A DNA stretch of 64,000 nt from Paludisphaera borealis. GTDB taxonomy: Bacteria > Planctomycetota > Planctomycetia > Isosphaerales > Isosphaeraceae. The position numbers and the translations under genes are program-made. Below, piece by piece: positions 9,792 through 18,152 of the stretch (the stretch's first letter is position 1; every line of letters begins with the position of its first letter). The notes under the pieces are model-generated. The model ran no database searches, was not told the origin of the DNA, and worked only from the letters and a program-made list of their open reading frames with translations. The stretch lies in assembly GCF_001956985.1 (NCBI RefSeq), contig NZ_CP019082.1, positions 1,922,001-1,986,000 of the forward strand. The letters run 5' to 3'.

Positions 9792-10679
9792 ATGGATATT
9801 CGCAACGTGGCATTGGACGACTTGGTCCTGGACCCGAATCTCAACCTCCGAGATCGGCTCGACGACTTCACGGTGGAGCGCTACGCCGAGGCCTGGGACC
9901 GGCTGCCGCCGATCACGGTCTATAGCGTCGACGAACGCTGGCTCATTGCCGACGGCTTCCACCGCCACGCCGCGGCGGTCATGCTCGGCAAGCGGACCAT
10001 CCCCGTCGAGATCCGCGCCGGCTCGTTCAACGAGGCGCTCGACTACGTTTCGAGCGTCAACCTGTTCCACGGCCTGCCGCTCACGCGCACCGAGCGCCGG
10101 CGGGCCGTCGAGGTCAAACTCAAGCTCCACCACGACTGGTCGGACCGCCGGACGGCCGAAGAGCTGGGCGTCTCCCGCGAGCTGGTCGCCAAGATCCGCA
10201 AGCAGTTGATTGAAGGCGCGCAGATCCCCAACAACCCCGGTCGTGTCGGCTCCGACGGCAAACTCTACACGACGGCCGGCCTCCCTCGCGATCCTAACGA
10301 ACACGCCCCGAGTGACAAGCGTGAACTCGACGGGTCGGAGCAAGGGCGACGCAGCATGAGCGGCGCCGCCACGGCGACTGCCCCGTGGGACGACGACGCG
10401 CCGGCGGCCAGGACCAAGAACCCGATCGCCGACGAGGTCCATTTCGCCGGCGGCGTCGACCCGCGCATCATCGCCTCGCAAGGCCCGATCGACGTGGCCG
10501 CGCCTTCGATCGAAGAGTTGCTCGACGTCATGTCCAAACAAATCATGGAGGTCGTGGCCTGGACCCAGGCCGACGGCTTCGTCGACAGCTATCGCGCGGC
10601 AAGCTCCAACGCGCGCGGCGTCTTCCACGCCGCCGTCATCAAGCTCGCCGCCCGGGCCGATCAGATGCGCCGAGGTTGA
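9792..10679 (+). CDS. Orphan ParB/Srx-like domain protein with HTH
   Basis: About 295 residues. Residues 1-75 carry a ParB N-terminal-like fold with the box WLIADGFHRHAAAV and then IPVEIRAGS. A helix-turn-helix follows (RRTAEELGVSRELVAKIRKQL). The C-terminal half is an acidic, Ala-rich linker plus a helical region (SIEELLDVMSKQIMEVVAW) that may oligomerise. No ParA gene or parS-like site accompanies it, so this is not a standard chromosome-partition pair; a regulatory or plasmid/phage-derived role is possible. Start: ATG at 9792 has gggag eight bases upstream; ATG at 9768 and TTG at 9741 are in-frame alternatives. Confidence 0.75.
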   Translation: MDIRNVALDDLVLDPNLNLRDRLDDFTVERYAEAWDRLPPITVYSVDERWLIADGFHRHAAAVMLGKRTIPVEIRAGSFNEALDYVSSVNLFHGLPLTRTERRRAVEVKLKLHHDWSDRRTAEELGVSRELVAKIRKQLIEGAQIPNNPGRVGSDGKLYTTAGLPRDPNEHAPSDKRELDGSEQGRRSMSGAATATAPWDDDAPAARTKNPIADEVHFAGGVDPRIIASQGPIDVAAPSIEELLDVMSKQIMEVVAWTQADGFVDSYRAASSNARGVFHAAVIKLAARADQMRRG

Positions 10680-10695
10680 TGATCGTCCGGACGCC

Positions 10696-11886
10696 TCAAA
10701 CGACCTCGCAGAGAACACGGTCGGCGAGGAATCGCCCCTCCCGAGTCAACCGGATGCGCCGGCCGTTGTCCTCGAGCAAGCCTTCGCCGACGAACCGGGT
10801 GATCGCGGGGCCGATCAAAGCGTCGAGATCGAACCCGGTTCGGGTCCGGAAATCGTCGCGATCGAGACCGACCACCGTGCGGCGAAGCATGAGCATGGCC
10901 GTCTCGTGCGCGCGCTCCTCGGGTTCGAGCCGCTCATTGGGCCCGATCGCCGACTCTCCGGCCTCGATCCGTTTCAGGTAGGCCGACATTTCGCGGGTGT
11001 TCACCGTGCGGAGCCCGTCGAGGTACTGCGCCGCGCCCAGGCCGAGCCCGTAATAGGCGTCGTTGGCCCAGTAGACCAGGTTATGCCGCGACTCGTGACC
11101 GGGCCGGGCGTAGTTGGAGATCTCGTAGAGCATCAGGCCCGAGGCTTCAAGCCGGTCCATGACGTGCTCGTACATCAGCCGCTCGGTTTCCTCGCAGACC
11201 TCTTGGACATCGCCTTTCTCGCGCTGCTTCCAGAGGTTCGTCCCCTTCTCGTAGACGAGCCCGTAGCACGAAAGATGCGACGGTGCGAGGTCGAGGGTCG
11301 CCTCCAGGTCGGCCCGCCAGTCGTCGAGCGTCGAGCCGGGGACGCCGAAGATCAGGTCGAGCGACCAGCGAGGGAACCGCGAGCGGACGATTTCCACCGC
11401 CTTGCCGACCTCCTCGGGCGCATGGTTGCGTTCGAGTGCCGCCAGCAGCCGGGGCTGAAACGACTGCGCGCCCAGGCTGACCCGGTTGACGCCGGCCTCG
11501 GCCATCACGTCGGCCTTTTCGGCGTCGAGCGTGCCGGGATTCGCCTCGATCGTCCACTCACCACCGGGGTTCATGGGGAGCCAGTGGCGGACCATCGTCG
11601 CCAGCCGACCAAGGGCCGGGGCGTCGAGCCGGGTCGGGGTCCCGCCGCCGATGAAGATCGTGTCGACGGGTCGGGGCTCGACCAGCGTCATCCGCATCTC
11701 GCGTTCGAGGGCGTCGAGATACCGTTCGGACAGATGGTCGGCACCCGCCAGCGAGGCGAAATCGCAGTAGCCGCATTTATGGGCGCAGAACGGAATGTGG
11801 ACGTAAGCCGAGCGCGGCCGGAGCCAGGGCGGATCCAGATCCGTCGCGGTCGGCACCGCGTTGAGGTCGCAACTCGATAGATTCAT
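10696..11886 (-). CDS. hemW: Radical SAM heme chaperone HemW
   Basis: A 396-residue radical SAM protein. HIPFCAHKCGYCDF (Cys34, Cys38, Cys41) is the 4Fe-4S/SAM site, followed by the SAM-binding IFIGGGTPT. The HNLVYW block is diagnostic of HemW rather than coproporphyrinogen dehydrogenase HemN, and the extra N-terminal HemN residues are absent. HemW delivers heme to respiratory enzymes, which fits an organism with the cytochrome oxidase cluster in this window, though the genes are far apart. It converges on the ParB-like gene (16-bp gap). The ATG at 11886 sits about 20 residues before the first conserved strand. Confidence 0.9.
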   Translation of the reverse strand: MNLSSCDLNAVPTATDLDPPWLRPRSAYVHIPFCAHKCGYCDFASLAGADHLSERYLDALEREMRMTLVEPRPVDTIFIGGGTPTRLDAPALGRLATMVRHWLPMNPGGEWTIEANPGTLDAEKADVMAEAGVNRVSLGAQSFQPRLLAALERNHAPEEVGKAVEIVRSRFPRWSLDLIFGVPGSTLDDWRADLEATLDLAPSHLSCYGLVYEKGTNLWKQREKGDVQEVCEETERLMYEHVMDRLEASGLMLYEISNYARPGHESRHNLVYWANDAYYGLGLGAAQYLDGLRTVNTREMSAYLKRIEAGESAIGPNERLEPEERAHETAMLMLRRTVVGLDRDDFRTRTGFDLDALIGPAITRFVGEGLLEDNGRRIRLTREGRFLADRVLCEVV

Positions 11887-11954
11887 GGGACTTTCATCGA
11901 CCGGCGCGGCGACGATGGGTTGCTCCGCTCCGGTCGAGTTCGATCGGGGACTGC

Positions 11955-12233
11955 TCAGGGAATCGCTTCCAGGAACCGGACTTCCGGGACCTCGGCCTTG
12001 ACGGCCTTCTCGATGAACATGGTCATGGTGACGACGGACGACACGCAGCCCTGGCACGTCCCAAGCAGGCGGACCTGGACGATATGGTCTTCGTCGATGC
12101 TGACGACCTGGACCTCGCCGCCGTCCTCGATGAGGCCGGGGCGGACCCGTTCGTTCAGCACGTTTTCGATGCGTCCCAGAAGCTCTTGGCGAACTTCGGG
12201 AGTCGACTGCCGCGACTGGGCTGTAACGTTCAT
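11955..12233 (-). CDS. NifU-like C-terminal domain protein (Fe-S scaffold)
   Basis: A 92-residue stand-alone NifU C-terminal (Nfu) domain: RPGLIEDGGEVQVV, then the iron-sulfur binding CxxC in LLGTCQGCVSS (Cys60, Cys63). It would assemble or carry a 4Fe-4S cluster between two subunits. It lies 68 bp upstream of hemW on the same strand, and HemW needs a 4Fe-4S cluster, so co-expression makes sense. The frame is open 48 codons further upstream, but no family similarity is visible there; ATGs at 12233 and 12239 are the plausible starts. Confidence 0.85.
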   Translation of the reverse strand: MNVTAQSRQSTPEVRQELLGRIENVLNERVRPGLIEDGGEVQVVSIDEDHIVQVRLLGTCQGCVSSVVTMTMFIEKAVKAEVPEVRFLEAIP

Positions 12234-12431
12234 CAGCATGAGGCTCGCGCGGGACGATGCGATGAGTGGAGGCTCGCCGTTGACAGGGACCTCCCCTGAA
12301 AGTCCGACGCACCTTCCCGTCAGGACGATCGGGACCGTTCGACGAGGCGAACGATCTCGATCCGACGATCCGTACATCCGGACCCTGAAGGAAGTGTACC
12401 GCCTGAGTCCAGCCCCGGCGACCCGACGTCC

Positions 12432-12752
12432 TTAATAATCGTCGCCGCCGCCGCCCCGATAGCCGCCGCCACGGTATCCGCCGCCGCCACCGCCGCCGCC
12501 CGGTGTGCGCGGACGCGCTTCATTGACGGTCAGCCGACGACCGTCGATGTCCTGGCCGTCGAGCGTGTCGATCGCCGCTTGCGCCTCGTCGTCGTTGGGC
12601 ATTTCGACGAATCCGAAGCCCCGGCTGCGGCCGGTCTCGCGATCGCCGAGCACCTGCGCGGAGCTGACCGCTCCGAACTGCTCGAACATCTCTTGAAGAT
12701 GTTCGGACGTGACCGAGTACTTGAGATTACCGACGTAAAGCCTCTTCGCCAT
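12432..12752 (-). CDS. RRM RNA-binding protein with glycine-rich tail
   Basis: A 106-residue protein with one RNA recognition motif: RNP2 (LYVGNLKY) at residues 5-12 and RNP1 (RGFGFVEM) near residues 44-51. The tail (about residues 83-106) is Gly-rich with RGG-like units and ends GDDY. This is the architecture of bacterial cold-inducible RRM proteins, which bind single-stranded RNA and act as RNA chaperones. Both RNP motifs keep their aromatic residues. The next upstream gene is divergent and almost 400 bp away, leaving room for a long regulated 5' leader. Confidence 0.9.
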   Translation of the reverse strand: MAKRLYVGNLKYSVTSEHLQEMFEQFGAVSSAQVLGDRETGRSRGFGFVEMPNDDEAQAAIDTLDGQDIDGRRLTVNEARPRTPGGGGGGGGYRGGGYRGGGGDDY

Positions 12753-13147
12753 TGCATTCGCCTGCAACAGGCTCTCCACCGATCGACCGCAACGTGGTCC
12801 AACAGCACGACTCCGCGGGAGCGGACGAGCCGAACCCCGCAGGGCATCGCCACTCCAATCCGGCGCCTGGGCTGTTGGCCGACCCGGGACCCTCGCCGCC
12901 TGGTCTGGAGCGTCTGGCACTGTATCCAGTTCGATCGCGCTGTTCAACAAAAAAGCCGACGATGCAACATGGATGCCGGGAAACCTCCTTTCTCTCTCCG
13001 CACTCTGGTTTGCGACCCTCTTTCGGCCCGCTCGGCGACCTCCGATTCGCGACCCCGCCGCGTTCGGTACTTGCATCGGGCCCCGCGCTGGCGGACATTG
13101 AACGTCGATGGGCCTCGCCTCCTCGGTTCACCCTGGAAAAAACGTCG
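12753..13147. other. Divergent intergenic region between the RRM and PmoA-like genes
   Basis: 395 bp without a convincing gene on either strand. It must hold the promoters of both flanking genes. No clear hairpin terminator, repeat or RNA family was recognised; a cold-shock-type leader for the RRM mRNA is possible but not demonstrable by eye. Confidence 0.4.
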
Positions 13148-14368
13148 ATGCGAACATCACTGAGATATGAACGGACTCGCATTGTTGTCCTCGGAATGAT
13201 CGGACTCGCCGTTTGCGGCACGACGTCCGCCAAGGACTGGAGTCTGACGTTCCGGCCGTCGGGCTCCTTGCAGGCCGACACGCCGATCGTCGCGCCGGCG
13301 CCCGACGGCGTCGATGAGGGCGTTTACCGACTCTCGACCGGAGCGGATGCGGCGTCGACGCCGGCCATTGTGTCGACAGTGGACGGCAAGCGGACCCTGA
13401 CCGTCGTCCTGCCGGCGCTCACGGGGCCGTCGACCTTCGTCTTGAAGAAGGACGACGCGAAGGGCTCTCCCGGCGCGGGGGTCGCATTCGTCCCTCAAGG
13501 ACCGAATCTGGAAATCCAGATCGACGGCAAGCGGTTCGCGGTCCACCGCGTGGACGTCGGGGCCAAGCCGTTCCTGTTCCCGCTCGTCGGCCCGACCGGC
13601 GATTCGTACACCCGCGCCTTCCCGATGGAGAAGGTCGAAGGAGAGGACGAAGATCATCCCCACCAGCGTTCGTTCTGGTTCACGCACGGACTGGTCAACG
13701 GCGTCGACTTCTGGAGCGAGCTGAAGAACCACGGCACGATCAAGGAGACTGAGCGGACGATCTCGGCGCCGACGCCCGTTCTCGGCCGGCTGACGACCCG
13801 CGACGACTGGCTCGGCCCCGACGGCGCGAAGGTCTGCGAGGACGAGCGCGTGCTGACCGTCTACAACACTCGATCGGTGCGCGTCCTCGACTTCGCGGTG
13901 AAGCTCAAGGCGACCGAGGGGCCGCTCGTGCTGGGCGACACGAAGGAAGGGACGTTTGGCGTGCGAGTCGCCTCCAGCATGGACGTCACCAAGAAGGCGG
14001 GGGGCAAGATCCGCAACGCCGAGGGGCTTGAAGACGACAAGGCGTGGGGCAAGCCCTCGCCCTGGGTCGACTACTCGGGGCCGGTCGGCGGCAAGACGGT
14101 CGGGATCGCGATCCTCAACCATCCTCAGAGCTTCCGCTATCCCACGACCTGGCACGTTCGGACCTACGGCCTGTTCGCCGCCAACCCGTTCGGATGGCAT
14201 GATTTCGGCCTGTCCGAAAAAGGCGAACACACGATCCCGAAAGGGGAGTCGGCGTGGTTCGGCTACCGCGTGATCCTTCACGCAGGCGACGGCCCGTCAG
14301 CCGGAATCGCCGACCAGTTCGCCGGCTACGCGTCGCCGCCGTCCGTCAGGTGGATCGCCGCCAATTGA
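13148..14368 (+). CDS. Secreted PmoA-like (DUF6807) protein
   Basis: A 406-residue protein with a signal peptide (hydrophobic stretch, residues 12-28, ending GTTSA). Residues from about 130 onward match the DUF6807 family, often labelled 'methane oxygenase PmoA': YTRAFPMEK, DHPHQRSFWFTHGLVNGVDFWSE, and ILNHPQSFRYPTTWHVR. The label is historical; there is no similarity to the membrane methane monooxygenase and no methane-oxidation function is implied. These proteins are abundant in planctomycetes and probably act on extracellular carbohydrate. Monocistronic. Confidence 0.82.
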   Translation: MRTSLRYERTRIVVLGMIGLAVCGTTSAKDWSLTFRPSGSLQADTPIVAPAPDGVDEGVYRLSTGADAASTPAIVSTVDGKRTLTVVLPALTGPSTFVLKKDDAKGSPGAGVAFVPQGPNLEIQIDGKRFAVHRVDVGAKPFLFPLVGPTGDSYTRAFPMEKVEGEDEDHPHQRSFWFTHGLVNGVDFWSELKNHGTIKETERTISAPTPVLGRLTTRDDWLGPDGAKVCEDERVLTVYNTRSVRVLDFAVKLKATEGPLVLGDTKEGTFGVRVASSMDVTKKAGGKIRNAEGLEDDKAWGKPSPWVDYSGPVGGKTVGIAILNHPQSFRYPTTWHVRTYGLFAANPFGWHDFGLSEKGEHTIPKGESAWFGYRVILHAGDGPSAGIADQFAGYASPPSVRWIAAN

Positions 14369-14382
14369 ATGTCAATCACGGC

Positions 14383-14982
14383 TCACGCCCGAGCGGCGAT
14401 TCGTCCCGCCGGCGTGAGCACTCCGCGGAGCGGAACGTCGTGCGACTCGACCGGGATCGGGTCGAGGATCTGGCAGTCGAACGCGATGGCCCAGGTCTCG
14501 ACCTTCGGGCGAACCCCCGGCAGGAACCGGTCGTAATGCCCCGCGCCTCGGCCGATCCGGTTGCAACGGAGGTCGAAGGCCACCCCCGGGACAAGAACCC
14601 AGTCGACCTCGCCGGGGGCGACCACTCGACAGGTCCGCCGAGGCTCGGGGATGCCCAGCACGCCCGGTTCCAGGTCGCGCTCCAGGTCCTCGATCTCAAA
14701 CAACTCAAGCTGGTGAGCGACCTTGTCGACCCGAGGACAGATCACCCGCCGCGAGGCTTCGAGCGCCTTCGCGATCAGGGGAAGCGTGTCGATCTCCTCG
14801 TCGAAGGCCTTGACGTACAGGAGCAGGGTCTTTGCATCGCGATACTCGGGAAGCTCGGCGACCTGGTCGAGCAACAGGGCCTCTTGCGCGCGGCGGACGT
14901 CCGGATCAAGGTCGCGGATCGCCTGGATCGTCGACATCCGGAGCGCCTTCTTGAAGGCCTTCACGGCGGGATCGGATTTCAC
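14383..14982 (-). CDS. 5-formyltetrahydrofolate cyclo-ligase
   Basis: About 199 residues. It converts 5-formyl-THF and ATP to 5,10-methenyl-THF. Visible family features: the basic N-terminal FKKALR, the acidic LYVKAFDEEIDT region, and the folate/ATP loop GRGAGHYDRFLPG near residue 150. I chose the GTG at 14982 because it has a G-rich site nine bases upstream and because an apparent transcription terminator (15007-15052) lies just before it; starting further upstream would put the coding region through that terminator and into the 6S RNA. An ATG at 14938 would cut the conserved basic N-terminus. Confidence 0.88.
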   Translation of the reverse strand: MKSDPAVKAFKKALRMSTIQAIRDLDPDVRRAQEALLLDQVAELPEYRDAKTLLLYVKAFDEEIDTLPLIAKALEASRRVICPRVDKVAHQLELFEIEDLERDLEPGVLGIPEPRRTCRVVAPGEVDWVLVPGVAFDLRCNRIGRGAGHYDRFLPGVRPKVETWAIAFDCQILDPIPVESHDVPLRGVLTPAGRIAARA

Positions 14983-15006
14983 GACGCGACGCCCCCGATT
15001 GACCGG

Positions 15007-15052
15007 AAAAATGAAACAGCCCGTGACTCCCCGCCGAAACGAGGGGCACGGG
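15007..15052 (-). terminator. Rho-independent terminator of the 6S RNA candidate
   Basis: On the minus strand, cccgtg (15025-15020 complement side) and cacggg arms pair around a G/C-rich inner stem, followed by a run of five T. It separates the 6S RNA candidate from the 5-formyl-THF cyclo-ligase start. Confidence 0.65.
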
Positions 15053-15057
15053 CCGAT

Positions 15058-15241
15058 CAAACCTCCACCGCAATGCCGTTGAGGCGCTTTTGAGAACCCG
15101 CAGTTCAGGTGGGAGCCGCAGACCTACGAGAAAGCAGAGCTTCAAGAGGCCGATATGGGATCCCTACGGGCTTAACGTTGGTTCGCCAAAAGTACGCCCC
15201 CTGTCGAACATGGCAGAGGCGTTGTTCAGCCGAAACTGAAC
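15058..15241 (-). ncRNA. ssrS: 6S RNA candidate
   Basis: About 184 nt between a promoter (15248-15276) and a terminator (15007-15052). The 5' half has ccatgttcg, the 3' half has cacctgaactgcgggttc followed by cggcattgcgg; these match in order the conserved 5' and 3' blocks of E. coli 6S RNA (gatgttcg; caccttgaac..gggttc..ggcggcatc). CCTCTGCC near the 5' end can pair with GGTGGAGG at the 3' end (two G-U pairs), giving the closing stem typical of 6S. The predicted transcript starts with a perfect 6-bp hairpin (15224-15241). The position just upstream of 5-formyl-THF cyclo-ligase is the same as in many proteobacteria. 6S RNA binds sigma-70 holoenzyme and mimics an open promoter. Confidence 0.75.
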
Positions 15242-15247
15242 TTCTCC

Positions 15248-15276
15248 ATAGTAGCTTCCGAACCCCGAAAAGGCAA
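15248..15276 (-). promoter_or_regulatory. ssrS: Promoter of the 6S RNA candidate
   Basis: On the minus strand TTGCCT (complement of 15271-15276), 17 bp, then TACTAT (complement of 15248-15253). The predicted start point seven bases on is 15241, the first base of a perfect hairpin. Confidence 0.6.
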
Positions 15277-15349
15277 GCCGAGAGCGTCTCGATTCAGTGA
15301 ATGAAAGTCCACCTCACGAACACGCGTGTCGGAGTCGGACATCAAGATT

Positions 15350-16162
15350 TCATTGATCCTGGATGATCGAGCCCGGCTGCGTCGCCGTCATCCCGAGGCC
15401 GGGGGCTTCGGGGGCCTCCGCCCCTTTCAGCTTGCGGATCTGGTCACGGAGTCGGGCGGCCTCTTCGTAGATCTCGAGCGCGACGGCAAGTTCGAGCTGC
15501 TCTTCGAGACGCTCCAGCGGTCCGGTGGGGCGGTCGTGCTGGACGTCGCGCCGCCAGCGGAGCAGGAAGCTGAGTTCGGAGCAATCGGCCTCGCGGTCGC
15601 CCTGGTGGTACTCTTCGAGGAACTCGCGGATCAGCCGGACTCCGTCGTCGATCTTTTCAAGGGCCGCGGCGTGGTCGTTGCGAGCGAGCTCCTTGAGGGC
15701 GAGGGCGCGGCTCCGCATCATGGCGACGTAAGGTCGGTACTGGTCGAACTGGATCTTGTCGCGACGGCGGGAGGCGTAGCGGGCGACGAACGCGAACAAT
15801 CGCAAGTTGCGCTCGGTGTCGCGGGCGACCATGTCGTAAAGTTGGAGATGGAAGGCCGACAGGTAACGATGGTAATACTGAAGGCCCTCGCGCATCAGGA
15901 TCGAGCAGGCGTCGGGCTCGAGCGAGAACTCGTCGCCGGCCGTTTCCGTTTCGTTCCGACGGGCCTCGTACTGGTCGAGGAACGAGTCGAAGCCATCGGG
16001 ACGCTGGCCGTCGGGACGGCCCTCGCACTCCATCTGGAGCACGCCTAGGTCGATGCGCATCTGGATCCGCTCGCGGCCGTCGTCGCCGACGATCATACGG
16101 ACCTGGAGATCGTCGGCGTGGAAGTCCCAGCCGGCCAGCGCGGCGCTGATGTCTTCGCTCAA
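15350..16162 (-). CDS. UVR-motif protein of unknown function
   Basis: A 270-residue protein. Residues about 215-248 form a UVR (UvrB/UvrC) motif, LEEQLELAVALEIYEEAARLRDQIRKL-like, a helical pair used by UvrB/UvrC, ClpC and McsA for protein contacts. The N-terminal 200 residues (start MSEDISAALAGWDFHADDL) match no family I can name; they contain helical segments and no Cys-pair as in McsA. Similar proteins occur in other planctomycetes. A role in DNA repair is not supported by the motif alone. Confidence 0.75.
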   Translation of the reverse strand: MSEDISAALAGWDFHADDLQVRMIVGDDGRERIQMRIDLGVLQMECEGRPDGQRPDGFDSFLDQYEARRNETETAGDEFSLEPDACSILMREGLQYYHRYLSAFHLQLYDMVARDTERNLRLFAFVARYASRRRDKIQFDQYRPYVAMMRSRALALKELARNDHAAALEKIDDGVRLIREFLEEYHQGDREADCSELSFLLRWRRDVQHDRPTGPLERLEEQLELAVALEIYEEAARLRDQIRKLKGAEAPEAPGLGMTATQPGSIIQDQ

Positions 16163-16377
16163 TGGAAAATCCCCTCGGTTCCCGATCGACGGTCGGCCGC
16201 TCGCCGCGCGAGGAGCGGGCAGTCGGCACCCATCATCTCAAATGTACGCACGACCGCCGTTTTGGGCAACCTCGCGCGCGACGAACCGCGAGCGTCGCGG
16301 CAGGAACGCGACGCTCGCGGTCGGTGTCGAACGGGTGGACGCATGGCGTCCGGGACGACGAGGGAGGACGTCGCGGC

Positions 16378-17472
16378 TTACAGCTCGTTGCTGTCGTGGA
16401 TCATCGGCTCGAGCTCTTTCGTGTTCCGTTCAACGGCCAGGACGATCGTCCGCTCCTCAACGCCGTCGGCGCTGGAGGCGACGGCCGGGATGATCTGGCG
16501 CGAATCCGGCAGGCTGAACCGGACGGTGAACGTGCCGTCGGGCCGGAGCTGGACCGACTCGCCTTGCAAGGTCACCTGGGCGTTGGGCTCGGTCGTCCCA
16601 TAAACGATCAATTCCGCGTCGAGCTGAAAGTGGAAGTTCCGGCCGATGCCCGGCAGCGCTCCCAGCGAGAGGTTCTGCATCGAGAGACTCGACAGCGGGC
16701 GGCGGAGCCGCTCGTCGAACAGGTCATTGAGGTCGACCGAGGCGTTGTTCGCCTTGTTCGCGCCGATCGTGGAGGGGTTCTGGACGCGCTCGAACTGTTG
16801 CTGGACGCTGGCCCAGTTCTCCTCAAGAGCGTCGGTGACGCCGGCCTTGGGGGTCGTGACGATGTTCGACCGGGCCAGGACGTAGAATTTGCCGCGACGC
16901 GACAGATAGCCGACGTCGATCCGGAACGACCTCGGGGGCTTGAGGACGTCGATGTACCAGTTGTTGACGCCGCCGTGGATCGGGATGTCGCGGAGCTGGC
17001 GTTCGGTCGCGTTGGTCGTGTCCTCGCTCGTCACGTCCATCAGTCGGAGGATCGGCTGGGCGCTGTGCCATTCCTGGCCGAGAGCGGCCTGGGCCCGGGC
17101 CAACGTCGTCCGGCTCAGCTCCCAGTGGGCGTGCAGCCAGTACGGGTCGCGGGCCAGGACGATGATCCGGTCTTTCTGCGACGCGTGGTCGAGCGTGTGC
17201 GGCGCCGCACACGCCAGCGGCAGTGACGGCGCGGCCGCGCCGCGGCGGGCGACGGGAGCGTCGGGCAGCGCCGGCACGGGGCGCTTGGCGATCTTGGGGG
17301 CGCGGGGGGCGGGTCGTTCTTTCTTGACGCGAGCCGACGGGGTCGAGCGGGTTACCGAGAGAGCCCGAATCAACTGGTCTTTCCGCATCGCGTGCCAGCC
17401 CGAGATTCCTCGCTCTTTGGCCAACTGGGACAGATGCTTCTTATTACAATCTTTGAGCGCGTCGACGGTCAT
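16378..17472 (-). CDS. DUF4912 protein with Rho-N/SAP-like N-terminus
   Basis: A 364-residue protein. Residues 4-37 (LKDCNKKHLSQLAKERGI, then MRKDQLIRAL) look like a Rho N-terminal or SAP-type helical motif that often binds nucleic acid. A basic, Pro-rich linker follows. The DUF4912 domain occupies roughly residues 95-235 (RIIVLARDPYWLHAHWELS, INNWYIDV-like, FYVLARSN), and the C-terminal part carries a beta-rich segment (VQLRPDGTFTVRFSLPD). The function is unknown. The frame continues upstream, but that segment would overlap a likely leader; ATG at 17472 is preferred. Confidence 0.8.
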   Translation of the reverse strand: MTVDALKDCNKKHLSQLAKERGISGWHAMRKDQLIRALSVTRSTPSARVKKERPAPRAPKIAKRPVPALPDAPVARRGAAAPSLPLACAAPHTLDHASQKDRIIVLARDPYWLHAHWELSRTTLARAQAALGQEWHSAQPILRLMDVTSEDTTNATERQLRDIPIHGGVNNWYIDVLKPPRSFRIDVGYLSRRGKFYVLARSNIVTTPKAGVTDALEENWASVQQQFERVQNPSTIGANKANNASVDLNDLFDERLRRPLSSLSMQNLSLGALPGIGRNFHFQLDAELIVYGTTEPNAQVTLQGESVQLRPDGTFTVRFSLPDSRQIIPAVASSADGVEERTIVLAVERNTKELEPMIHDSNEL

Positions 17473-17645
17473 GCGGAGCCACTCCAGCACCGCAAGCCGC
17501 GCGACGGAGCGCCCTAGCGGTGGATGACGGGTTGCGTGAATCCTCCGTGAGTGGACCGATCCGGAAAACTCCCTGTGTTCCGGATGAGCTGAGTCGACAA
17601 GAGATTCAACAGACCAGATCGACTGTCCGTGAAGGGCGCCGAACG

Positions 17646-17686
17646 AAAAAAAAACGGCCGTCGACCCTCCATGGGTCGAGACCGTT
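17646..17686 (-). terminator. Rho-independent terminator in front of the DUF4912 gene
   Basis: On the minus strand a 7-bp inner stem TCGACCC/GGGTCGA and a 5-bp outer stem AACGG/CCGTT are followed by eight or nine T. There is no protein gene immediately upstream on this strand, so it must end a non-coding transcript or act within a leader. Confidence 0.65.
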
Positions 17687-17800
17687 TCCTCAGCCGCAGC
17701 CGTTTCGTTCAAGCCTTCGTGGTGGCATCGCTGGTCCCCTCATTCAAGGCCTATCGGGGGTGGCGGGAGCCGATGTACGCCTGCTGTCAGGCACCCGCTG
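17646..17800 (-). ncRNA. Candidate small RNA or attenuated leader upstream of the DUF4912 gene
   Basis: A promoter-like pair (17807-17836) and a strong terminator (17646-17686) bracket about 155 nt with no open frame. The predicted transcript has small stems (gcgggtgcctgacagcaggc region) and two near-identical boxes, GCCTTGAATGAG and GGCTTGAACGAA, about 35 nt apart. It matches no RNA family I can recognise (not tmRNA, RNase P, SRP or 6S). It could be a free small RNA, or the 5' leader of the DUF4912 mRNA with a regulated terminator. Confidence 0.4.
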
Positions 17801-17806
17801 CTAAAC

Positions 17807-17836
17807 GGGATACCACAATGACAGAGAGACTGTCAA
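17807..17836 (-). promoter_or_regulatory. Promoter-like element for the candidate small RNA
   Basis: On the minus strand a perfect TTGACA (complement of 17831-17836), 18 bp, then TATCCC (complement of 17807-17812). The predicted start is near 17800. Confidence 0.4.
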
Positions 17837-18086
17837 TTCCGATTTCTTCACAAGCAAGCGACTTCCGACGACGTGGCGCATCGACGCCCCTTTGATCGAT
17901 CATAAGCTCATGCCCCCAGCCGCCGCGACGAGCCACGCATGAGCGAATGCGCCAGTAAGAGGGCGGCCCCGGCCGACGGCCGGCTCGAAGCCCTTTCGGA
18001 CGCGCGCCGGAAAGGCCCTCAAACAGGTGCGACCACGAGAGTCGACCGACTTTGTGAAAAATTTCTCGATCTTTGCCTGTGGGTGG

Positions 18087-18116
18087 TTGACAGGGCCTGG
18101 GACGCACTGCTTAATG
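18087..18116 (+). promoter_or_regulatory. Candidate promoter of the atp operon
   Basis: A perfect TTGACA at 18087-18092, 18 bp, then TTAATG at 18111-18116, about 35 bp upstream of the first atp-operon ATG. Confidence 0.45.
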
Positions 18117-18152
18117 GTACGTGCGTGCGACGGCAGTCCTGCCGAGACCCCC

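Noticed and set aside
13148-14368. Methane monooxygenase subunit
   Set aside because: The PmoA label belongs to the DUF6807 family by history; there is a signal peptide but no membrane helices or copper site of true PmoA.
17900-18107. Small minus-strand frames upstream of the atp operon
   Set aside because: No ribosome site or family match, and they overlap the atp promoter region.
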